8,873 nt of DNA from Deltaproteobacteria bacterium (GTDB taxonomy: Bacteria > Desulfobacterota_B > Binatia > Bin18): assembly GCA_012271025.1 (NCBI GenBank), contig JAAXHF010000090.1:1-8873 (forward strand). Reading direction: 5' to 3'. Under the pieces are notes generated by a model. The model saw only the letters and a list, made by a program, of their open reading frames with translations, was not told the origin of the DNA and searched no databases. A program made the translations under genes and the position numbers. Shown one piece after another: positions 1-4,640 of the stretch; position 1 is the stretch's first letter; every line of letters starts with the position of its first letter.

Positions 1-1548
1 TGCGTCAACTTCGGCGTCGCCGCCGACTTCGGCGGCCGCTGCAACCTGCGCTTCGACGACACCAACCCGGCGCGGGAGGAGCAGGAGTTCGTCGACGCCC
101 AGATGGAGGACATCCGCTGGCTCGGCTTCGACTGGGGGCAGGAGCTCTACGCCTCCGACTACTTCGAGCAGCTCTACGAGTGGGCCCGCGAGCTGATCCG
201 CAAGGGCCTGGCCTACGTCGACGACCAGTCGGCCGAGGAGATCCGCCGGAGCCGCGGCACCCTCACCGAGCCGGGCCGGGACAGCCCCTTCCGGGACCGC
301 GCCGTGGAGGAGAACCTCGACCTCTTCGCGCGCATGCGGGCCGGCGAGTTCGCCGACGGCGAGAAGGTGCTGCGCGCCCGCATCGACATGGCGTCGCCCA
401 ACCTCAACCTGAGGGACCCGGTGATGTACCGCATCCGCCACGTCCCCCACCAGCGCACCGGCGACGCCTGGTGCATCTACCCGATGTACGACTGGGCCCA
501 CGGGCAGAGCGACTCGATAGAGCGCGTCACCCACTCGCTGTGCGACCTCGACTACGAAAACCACCGCCCCCTGTACGACTGGTTCATCGAGTCGCTCGGG
601 ATCTTCCCGTCGCGGCAGATCGAGTTCGCCCGCGGCAACGTCACCTTCACCATCACCTCGAAGCGCCGGCTCTCCGAGCTGGTCGAGAACGGCCACGTCA
701 GCGGCTGGGACGACCCGCGCATGCCGACCCTCAAGGGCCTGCGGCGCCGCGGCTATACGCCGGAATCGATCCGCAATTTTTGCGAGCGCATCGGTGTGGC
801 CAAGCGCAACAGCGTAGTCGATGTGGCCATGCTCGAACACTATGTGCGGGACGACCTCAACAAACGCGCGCCCCGGGTCATGGCCGTGCTGCACCCGCTG
901 CGGGTCGTGATTGACAACTATCCGTCCGACCGGGTCGAACAGCTCGAAGCCGTCAACAACCCCGAGGATCCCGGCGCCGGCACCCGTCAGCTGCCGTTTT
1001 CGCGGGTGGTGTACATCGAGCGGGACGATTTCCGGGAAGACCCGCCCCGCAAGTTTTTCCGTCTGGCGCCGGGGCGTGAGGTCCGGCTGCGCTACGCCTA
1101 CATCATCAAGTGTGTCGCGGTGGTCAAAGACGACGCCGGCAACGTCGTCGAGCTGCGCTGCACATATGACCCGGAAACCCGCAGCGGCGGCTCGGCCGAA
1201 GCGCGCAAAGTCAAGGCGACCCTGCACTGGGTCTCGGCCACCCACGCCATCCCGGCCCAAGTGCGGCTGTACGACAGTCTGTTCACCCGGCCCGACCCGG
1301 ACACGGTCGAGGACGGCCGTGGCTACACCGATTTTCTGAATCCCGACTCGCTGGAGGTGCTGAGCGCCTGCCAGCTCGAACCCGGCCTGGCCGAGGCCGA
1401 GGTCGGCAGCCGCTATCAGTTCGAGCGCCTGGGCTATTTCTGCGTCGATCCGGATTCGACTGAGGGTGCGCCGGTCTTCAATCGGACGGTCAGCCTGCGG
1501 GATACGTGGGCCAAAATCCAGAAGGCCCAAAAGGCGGGCCGGTCTTAG
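1..1548 (+). CDS. glnS: glutaminyl-tRNA synthetase, 5'-truncated by the window edge
   Basis: This gene encodes cytoplasmic class I glutaminyl-tRNA synthetase, which charges tRNA-Gln with glutamine using ATP. The reading frame is open from base 1. It begins with [12 protein letters not shown] and [10 protein letters not shown], the stretch that follows the HIGH motif in GlnRS, so roughly 45-50 N-terminal residues lie outside the window. The 515 visible residues include [18 protein letters not shown], the KMSKS-equivalent [10 protein letters not shown], and [19 protein letters not shown], followed by the beta-barrel anticodon-binding domains. It ends with [10 protein letters not shown] and [15 protein letters not shown], which are typical of the family C-terminus. 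The implied full length of about 560 residues matches the family. The oddity is composition. Among codons 1-251 of the window only two end in A or T, but from position 754 about one in five does (22 of the next 109). The protein looks continuous across this break. The identity is secure. Confidence 0.97.
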   Translation, partial: CVNFGVAADFGGRCNLRFDDTNPAREEQEFVDAQMEDIRWLGFDWGQELYASDYFEQLYEWARELIRKGLAYVDDQSAEEIRRSRGTLTEPGRDSPFRDRAVEENLDLFARMRAGEFADGEKVLRARIDMASPNLNLRDPVMYRIRHVPHQRTGDAWCIYPMYDWAHGQSDSIERVTHSLCDLDYENHRPLYDWFIESLGIFPSRQIEFARGNVTFTITSKRRLSELVENGHVSGWDDPRMPTLKGLRRRGYTPESIRNFCERIGVAKRNSVVDVAMLEHYVRDDLNKRAPRVMAVLHPLRVVIDNYPSDRVEQLEAVNNPEDPGAGTRQLPFSRVVYIERDDFREDPPRKFFRLAPGREVRLRYAYIIKCVAVVKDDAGNVVELRCTYDPETRSGGSAEARKVKATLHWVSATHAIPAQVRLYDSLFTRPDPDTVEDGRGYTDFLNPDSLEVLSACQLEPGLAEAEVGSRYQFERLGYFCVDPDSTEGAPVFNRTVSLRDTWAKIQKAQKAGRS

Positions 1549-1553
1549 GCCAA

Positions 1554-2408
1554 GTGGGGGAGGGGACTCTGGAAAACAACATCCGGTGTCTGAGCGCCGC
1601 CTGTCGCCAGCTCGGCCTGGACTTTGACTACCTCGACCCCGACCACAACCTGGTCAGAATTGTGCTTGGCGGCCAGGCCCACTATTTTCAGCTCAACCGC
1701 ACGCCGTTCAACGCCGAGTCGGTGGCCGGGCTGTGCAAAGACAAGTACCACACCTACTGCCTGCTCAAAGACGTCGTCCGTTGTCCCAGAACCCTGTCCT
1801 TTCTGAGCTATCGGGTCGATGCGCGCTACACCCGTTATCTGCGCTACCGCTCGGCCTCCGAGATCGTGGCTGCGGTTGAGGCCGAACTCGACTACCCGCT
1901 CATCATCAAGAGCAACCGGGGGTCGTTTGGCTCAAACGTTTTTCTGTGCCACGAGGCCAGCGACACCCGGACCGCCCTTGAAACGGTTTTTGACAAGCAC
2001 TCTCACCTGTACGATTACGTTGCCCTGGCCCAGGAGTTCATCCCGACCGCTCAGGAATACCGGCTGGTATGCTACAGGCAGACGCCGGTCCTGGCCTACG
2101 CGCGCTGCGGCGGTCCGTCTACATTCAACGCCCGCTACTGGGAGGGCGCCTCGGCTCGGGCGGTCCTGATTGAGCAAGCCGCGTTGCTGGACGAACTGGC
2201 CACCTTTGTCCGGCCCGTCTACGGGGTACTGGACCTCGGCTTTGTCGGCTTCGATATAGTGCGGGCCGTGGACGAGCGGCTGTATCTCCTGGAACTCAAC
2301 TCCGGGCCACGCTTTGACCGTGTCATCGCCACCAACGGTACGCGGCCGGTCATCGACATGTACAAGACCGTGCTGTCGGCCTGGGTGTCTGAAAAAGCGG
2401 CCGTTTAA
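1554..2408 (+). CDS. ATP-grasp superfamily ligase of unknown substrate
   Basis: This is a stand-alone ATP-grasp enzyme of RimK/glutathione-synthetase/D-Ala-ligase type. Such enzymes join a carboxylate to an amine or thiol through an acyl-phosphate. With a GTG start at 1554 it has 284 residues. An N-terminal region of about 70 residues (QLGLDFDYLD, YFQLNRTPFN) precedes the ATP-grasp part. That part shows LIIKSNRGSFGSNVF (about 116-130, nucleotide-binding Lys and Gly-rich loop), LAQEFIPTAQEYRL (about 158-171), and FDIV with LYLLELNSGP (about 233-252, Mg-binding Asp/Glu/Asn). The start is uncertain because no ATG is available. An upstream GTG at 1506 overlaps glnS by 43 bases. A purine run at 1555-1564 sits a few bases before an in-frame CTG at 1569. 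Lying about 5 bases behind glnS on the same strand, it is probably co-transcribed. Its last 16 codons and stop recur at 4098-4145. The fold is clear; the substrate cannot be read from the sequence. Confidence 0.85.
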   Translation: MGEGTLENNIRCLSAACRQLGLDFDYLDPDHNLVRIVLGGQAHYFQLNRTPFNAESVAGLCKDKYHTYCLLKDVVRCPRTLSFLSYRVDARYTRYLRYRSASEIVAAVEAELDYPLIIKSNRGSFGSNVFLCHEASDTRTALETVFDKHSHLYDYVALAQEFIPTAQEYRLVCYRQTPVLAYARCGGPSTFNARYWEGASARAVLIEQAALLDELATFVRPVYGVLDLGFVGFDIVRAVDERLYLLELNSGPRFDRVIATNGTRPVIDMYKTVLSAWVSEKAAV

Positions 2409-2412
2409 CTGA
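2361..2412 (+). repeat. direct repeat, copy 1: 3' end of the ATP-grasp gene
   Basis: These 52 bases cover the last 15 codons, the stop codon and 4 following bases of the ATP-grasp gene. They match 4098-4149 at 45 of 52 positions by hand alignment without gaps. Five of the seven differences leave the encoded residue or stop unchanged. The other two change Tyr to Phe and Val to Met. The two copies bracket the toxin-antitoxin interval. Confidence 0.85.
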
Positions 2413-2429
2413 AAATTTCTCTGGAAGCG

Positions 2430-2834
2430 TCAGCGCGTGAACGGATTGAGTACGTTCACACCGAATTGGCGAAAGTCACGCCCATTTCGGGTCACGACGG
2501 TCAGCCTGTGTACCTTGGCCGTTGCCGCGATCATGGCGTCTTCGATCAGTGTGTCCGACTTTCGATGCTTGAGCCGCGCCCATTCCCTAAAAGCGGCCGC
2601 ATCCATGGACAATACGCCGTAGGAGCCGAGGACTTTGCCGAGCCAGCTTTCTAACTCCTCGGCCTTTGCACCGTCCTGCTCGCGTGTCAGCTCGATACCG
2701 GCCTGGATCTCCCCGACCGTCACCGCCGATAGAAAGAGCTGGTCGGCAGGGATATCCGCAATCCAACTCAGGACTGCCTTGTGTGGGTTGGGGCGCCGCA
2801 GTTCGGAAACGACGTTGGTATCGAGAAGATACAT
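2430..2834 (-). CDS. vapC: VapC-type PIN-domain ribonuclease toxin
   Basis: This is the toxin of a type II toxin-antitoxin pair, a PIN-domain endoribonuclease of the VapC/FitB group that cleaves RNA with Mg2+ when its antitoxin is lost. It has 134 residues, the normal length. It starts MYLLDTNVVSEL, giving the first acidic residue at Asp5. Glu42 lies in TVGEIQAGI, Asp99 in LIEDAMIAATA, and Asp120 in VTRNGRDF, so the four-acid PIN active site looks complete. The ATG lies 4 bases after the antitoxin stop codon, the usual antitoxin-first operon order. The gene converges on the ATP-grasp gene with 21 bases between the stops. The RNA target cannot be predicted from the sequence. A partial, deleted copy of its 5' region is present at 4495-4532. 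Confidence 0.93.
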   Translation of the reverse strand: MYLLDTNVVSELRRPNPHKAVLSWIADIPADQLFLSAVTVGEIQAGIELTREQDGAKAEELESWLGKVLGSYGVLSMDAAAFREWARLKHRKSDTLIEDAMIAATAKVHRLTVVTRNGRDFRQFGVNVLNPFTR

Positions 2835-2838
2835 CGGC

Positions 2839-3099
2839 CTACTCGAAGGCTGGAGTCGCCCGATGACGAGCCTTCGAACGTCGTGGCGTCAGCGCGTCCG
2901 TTCGCGCTTCTGGTGAGAGGAGGAGTTCCTTCAAATCGGGTCTCGTCATCTGTTGTAATCTCCGCCACTGCTCAATTGGTACGAGCACCGCCGCTTCCAC
3001 ACCCCGCTTGGTCACGATCTGCGGTCCCTCAGCGAGGCTCGTCTCTAACAGCTCGCTGAACCGCGCCTTCGCGTCTTGAACCTGCCATGTTCTGCTCAT
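2839..3099 (-). CDS. Phd/YefM-family antitoxin of the VapBC-type module
   Basis: This is the antitoxin partner of the adjacent PIN toxin. It has 86 residues and belongs to the prevent-host-death (Phd/YefM) family: an N-terminal DNA-binding and dimerisation half (MSRTWQVQDAKARFSELLE, IVTKRGVEAAVLVPIEQWR) and a C-terminal toxin-wrapping tail (RPDLKELLLSPEAR). The family binds and neutralises the toxin and represses its own promoter. The ATG at 3099 is preceded on the minus strand by GGGAGAG at good spacing and matches the family N-terminus. An in-frame extension up to 3168 runs through the promoter and is rejected. The stop lies 4 bases before the toxin ATG, so the two genes form one transcript. 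VapB is a loose name, since VapC toxins pair with several antitoxin folds and this one is of Phd type. Confidence 0.92.
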   Translation of the reverse strand: MSRTWQVQDAKARFSELLETSLAEGPQIVTKRGVEAAVLVPIEQWRRLQQMTRPDLKELLLSPEARTDALTPRRSKARHRATPAFE

Positions 3100-3128
3100 G
3101 GACTCTCCCGGAAACCGAATCGCCTTAT

Positions 3129-3148
3129 GACTAGACGCAAGACTAGTC
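3129..3148. promoter_or_regulatory. candidate operator for autoregulation of the VapBC-type module
   Basis: Two octamers lie 12 bases apart start to start: GACTAGAC (3129-3136) and GACTAGTC (3141-3148). The second is a perfect palindrome and the first differs from it by one base. They cover the -10 box and the expected transcription start of the antitoxin promoter. Phd-type antitoxins usually repress through paired short palindromes at this place, so these are the likely binding sites. That assignment is inference. Confidence 0.5.
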
Positions 3149-3168
3149 CGGTGCCTGCTCAGTGTCAA
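3140..3168 (-). promoter_or_regulatory. promoter of the antitoxin-toxin operon
   Basis: Read on the minus strand, a perfect -35 box TTGACA (3163-3168) is followed after 17 bases by TAGTCT (3140-3145), which keeps the first two bases and the last base of the TATAAT consensus. Transcription would start about 30-35 bases upstream of the antitoxin ATG, leaving room for the GGGAGAG ribosome site. The -10 element overlaps the proposed operator. Prediction by eye. Confidence 0.65.
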
Positions 3169-3249
3169 TGCGATTCACAGACGCCAGCCGCTCGACCTTG
3201 ATTCGGCCGGTACGTTGAGTCCCAGAGCCCGTCGCTTGGAGAGAACGAA

Positions 3250-3504
3250 ATGGAATCCGGGCAGCCGGCTATCCCTTCGGATATACCTCTGTCTGACAAG
3301 AACACTCAGCGGTCCCGGTCGCTGGCAAACAGACTGCTGCAATGCCTTTTAGATCATATTAAAGACATGGCTTGGGAAGTCGGTTTCGATCCGGCCTTTG
3401 ACCCGGAGTTCGATGTCCTGCCTGCCGCAGTGCAGGACGAACTGCTCGCCCAACGGTTCGACGCGCATCTCGGCCGGCTGAAGGACGAGAGGAGGTCAAG
3501 ATGA
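3250..3504 (+). pseudogene. HigB/RelE-type toxin with its middle deleted (84-aa ORF)
   Basis: The ORF precedes and overlaps an intact HigA-type antitoxin gene by 4 bases, where the toxin gene normally sits. From the internal Met at residue 40 (position 3367) it reads MAWEVGFDPAFDPEFDVL and PAAVQDELLAQ, resembling the first about 30 residues of phage-derived Gp49/HigB toxins. It then jumps directly to RFDAHLGRLKDERR, which resembles the last about 15 residues of the same family. The roughly 60-70 residues between, which carry most of the RelE-like beta-sheet and catalytic basic residues, are absent, although the frame is kept. The 39 residues before Met40 match nothing I recognise, yet the ATG at 3250 has a good ribosome site (GGAGAG, 6 bases upstream). 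The product is therefore probably translated but unlikely to be an active nuclease. The family reading is from memory of typical sequences; an unrelated small protein is possible. Confidence 0.6.
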
Positions 3505-3827
3505 CGACGCTACAGGAGAGAATGGATACGCTGCCCGAAGCGCGGCGAAAAAAAGTGGAGGAACGAGCCCGAGCGCTGATTGCCGAAGAGATGTCGCTCC
3601 AAGACCTGCGCCGGGCGAGGCAACAGACGCAGGTGCGTGTAGCCAAGGAACTCGGGATCAATCAGGAAAACGTATCGCGCCTCGAAAAGCGCAGCGATCT
3701 GCTGATCTCCACGCTCCGGAGCTACGTCAAAGCGATGGGCGGCAAGCTCAGCTTAGTGGCGGAGTTCCCCGACCGTCCACCGGTTGTGCTGACCGGTATT
3801 GCGGAGTTGGACAAGGAAGATCCTTGA
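3501..3827 (+). CDS. higA: HigA-type XRE-family helix-turn-helix antitoxin
   Basis: This 108-residue protein has an N-terminal helical segment (TLQERMDTLPEARRKKVEER), then an XRE/Cro-type helix-turn-helix at about residues 44-63 (VRVAKELGINQENVSRLEK), then ISTLRSYVKAMGGKLSLVAEFP, the hallmark C-terminal half of HigA-like antitoxins paired with Gp49/HigB toxins. Such proteins neutralise their toxin and repress the shared promoter. The ATG overlaps the upstream stop codon (ATGA) and follows a strong AGGAGG (3490-3495) at 5 bases. Translation would thus be coupled to the truncated toxin reading frame. Because that toxin lacks its core, this may be an orphan antitoxin that now acts as a repressor or as protection against related toxins; that is inference. 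Confidence 0.88.
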   Translation: MTTLQERMDTLPEARRKKVEERARALIAEEMSLQDLRRARQQTQVRVAKELGINQENVSRLEKRSDLLISTLRSYVKAMGGKLSLVAEFPDRPPVVLTGIAELDKEDP

Positions 3828-3875
3828 TTTCCAGCTGGGGCAGGGTTTGCTGGCTTACGCCACACGCGTGTCAGG

Positions 3876-4145
3876 TTGTCGCTGGTGCGCGTCATTGAAG
3901 CCTTACGGCGCCGCTACCGCAAAGCTCTCATCGCGGAGGAAGAAACCCGCACACTTGTCCTGAACCACGGAGGAGACCCAGAGAATTGGGGACGGCTCGC
4001 CTGCATTATGGGATTTGGTGGCCATCCCCGGCTGACCCATGCTTTCGCTATGGGGATCGCGGCACGGGGATGGCCAATCGAGGAGTCTGAAGCCACTTTC
4101 AAGACGGTGCTGTCGGCCTGGATGTCCGAAAAAGCGGCAGTCTGA
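3876..4145 (+). CDS. unrecognised ORF ending in a copy of the ATP-grasp C-terminus
   Basis: I do not recognise the main part of this 89-residue ORF. It is a basic, Arg-rich stretch (EALRRRYRKALIAEEETR) followed by GGDPENWGRLACIMGF and GGHPRLTHAFAMGIAARGW. The last 15 residues, FKTVLSAWMSEKAAV, are almost identical to the C-terminus of the ATP-grasp ligase (YKTVLSAWVSEKAAV). Differences between the two DNA copies are mostly synonymous, which suggests both were translated while they diverged. The start is weak: TTG at 3876 or GTG at 3885, neither with a convincing ribosome site. The frame is open back to the higA stop codon, so the true N-terminus may have been lost. It could be a chimeric gene, or a pseudogene remnant of a larger protein. 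Confidence 0.4.
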   Translation: MSLVRVIEALRRRYRKALIAEEETRTLVLNHGGDPENWGRLACIMGFGGHPRLTHAFAMGIAARGWPIEESEATFKTVLSAWMSEKAAV

Positions 4146-4149
4146 CTGA
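4098..4149 (+). repeat. direct repeat, copy 2: duplicated ATP-grasp 3' end
   Basis: This is the second copy of the 52-base element at 2361-2412 (45 of 52 identical), in the same orientation and reading frame relative to its stop codon (TGA here, TAA in copy 1). It forms the 3' end of the unrecognised ORF. Upstream of 4098 the similarity to the ATP-grasp gene stops abruptly, marking a junction. Confidence 0.85.
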
Positions 4150-4169
4150 CAACGCTCCGCTGGGCCGAT

Positions 4170-4286
4170 CTACGACGCTTCGTCGTTTGAGGCGCTGCTT
4201 TTCCTTCGATCCGCGATGTACATCGCGCTGATCATCACCACAATAATAATTCCTATGACAATAGCGAGTGGCGGTATGCCGAACAT
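4170..4286 (-). CDS. 38-aa single-pass membrane peptide
   Basis: This small gene encodes 38 residues: a short N-terminus (MFGIPP), one strongly hydrophobic segment at about residues 7-24 (LAIVIGIIIVVMISAMYI), then a charged tail (ADRRKSSASNDEAS). The positive charges directly after the segment suggest an N-out, C-in orientation. Its Shine-Dalgarno is the best in the window: AGAAGGAGA, with AAGGAG 6 bases before the ATG. A TATACT-like -10 lies at 4348-4353 on the minus strand, but no good -35 goes with it. No family is recognised. Small hydrophobic peptides near toxin-antitoxin loci can be type I toxins, but stress or regulatory membrane peptides look the same. It stands alone between the duplicated segments. 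An extended start at 4367 (GTG) lacks a ribosome site. Confidence 0.6.
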   Translation of the reverse strand: MFGIPPLAIVIGIIIVVMISAMYIADRRKSSASNDEAS

Positions 4287-4315
4287 CTTTGTCTCCTTCT
4301 TCCGAATGCCGAACA
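4276..4315 (-). repeat. 10-bp direct repeat flanking the ribosome site of the small membrane gene
   Basis: On the minus strand TGTTCGGCAT occurs at 4306-4315 and again at 4276-4285, exactly 30 bases apart. The downstream copy begins at the second base of the start codon, so the two copies bracket the Shine-Dalgarno. It may be a regulatory target, or a small duplication that supplied the N-terminal codons. Confidence 0.5.
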
Positions 4316-4442
4316 CTGCCGGTCGTTCTTCAATCGGCAAGCGTCGGAGTATAGGGCTCCTCCACACACTGGAGTGTTAAAAACCGGTCAACAATGGAAG
4401 ATAGGAGCTTATTGGATGGGACAGGAAATAAGCGTGAACCGC

Positions 4443-4478
4443 CCACGGTTGGCCTCCCACTATCCTCCTGAACCGTGG
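4443..4478. repeat. perfect 8-bp inverted repeat with 20-base loop
   Basis: CCACGGTT (4443-4450) and AACCGTGG (4471-4478) are exact reverse complements separated by 20 bases. The loop is pyrimidine-rich on the plus strand. No T-run follows, so it is not a standard intrinsic terminator. It could be a protein-binding site, an RNA hairpin, or a leftover of a mobile element end. Confidence 0.45.
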
Positions 4479-4494
4479 CCGTGTCAATCGGCGT

Positions 4495-4568
4495 GGATAG
4501 CCGCAATCCAACTCAGGACCGCCGCAGTTCGGTAGCTCGGTGCCAATACGATTCACAATCGTCATCCG
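4495..4568 (-). pseudogene. relic of a second vapBC locus
   Basis: Three blocks of the intact vapBC module recur here in order and orientation. Positions 4495-4519 match vapC at 2750-2774 (24 of 25). Positions 4520-4532 match vapC at 2794-2806 exactly, so the 19 vapC bases 2775-2793 are missing. Positions 4535-4568 match the vapBC promoter region 3157-3190 (about 27 of 34). The antitoxin gene and the very start of vapC are gone, joining the promoter region directly to codons 10 onward of vapC. The -35 TTGACA has become TTGGCA. Nothing functional remains; it is a scar of a duplicated or earlier copy. Confidence 0.75.
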
Positions 4569-4586
4569 TCGGTTGAGCCGACTCCC

Positions 4587-4615
4587 TTGCGTAAGCTCGC
4601 AGCCTGGCCTAGTCT
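4587..4615 (+). promoter_or_regulatory. possible selO promoter
   Basis: TTGCGT (4587-4592) and TAGTCT (4610-4615) are separated by 17 bases. The -10 is the same hexamer as in the vapBC promoter. Transcription would begin about 20 bases before the selO ATG. The -35 is imperfect and the call is by eye. It lies just downstream of the vapBC relic, so the duplication event may have changed the upstream control of selO. Confidence 0.35.
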
Positions 4616-4640
4616 CCAGTCTTGTCTGATCGAGGAAGCC

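Larger units (their letters stand above)
4287..4640. other. 354-base stretch without a clear gene
   Basis: This stretch separates the small minus-strand membrane gene from selO. It is less GC-rich than its surroundings. It holds the leader and possible -10 (4348-4353) of the small gene, a perfect 8-bp inverted repeat with a 20-base loop (4443-4478), the vapBC relic (4495-4568), and a possible selO promoter (4587-4615). A minus-strand reading frame over 4377-4565 has no ribosome site and runs through the relic in a different frame from the toxin, so it is not called as a gene. Confidence 0.6.

Noticed and set aside
180..914. Second plus-strand frame within glnS
   Set aside because: It is Pro/Arg-rich, low-complexity protein typical of the wrong frame in GC-rich DNA, and glnS motifs are in the other frame.
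2409..2429. Intrinsic terminator between the convergent ATP-grasp and vapC genes
   Set aside because: The 21-base gap shows no GC-rich hairpin followed by a T-run on either strand.
3100..3168. Longer antitoxin start at 3168 on the minus strand
   Set aside because: The extension runs through the predicted -10 and -35 boxes and does not resemble the family N-terminus; ATG 3099 has a proper ribosome site.
3831..3853. Hairpin after higA (CCAGC ... GCTGG)
   Set aside because: The stem is only 5 bases with a 13-base loop and no T-run, which is expected often by chance.
2361..4149. Insertion sequence or integrase-bearing element between the repeated tails
   Set aside because: No transposase, integrase or paired terminal inverted repeats were found inside, so the interval is described as a duplication or insertion scar and not as a defined mobile element.
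4377..4565. Minus-strand 62-residue reading frame
   Set aside because: It has no ribosome site or family features and overlaps the vapBC relic in a frame shifted by the deletions.
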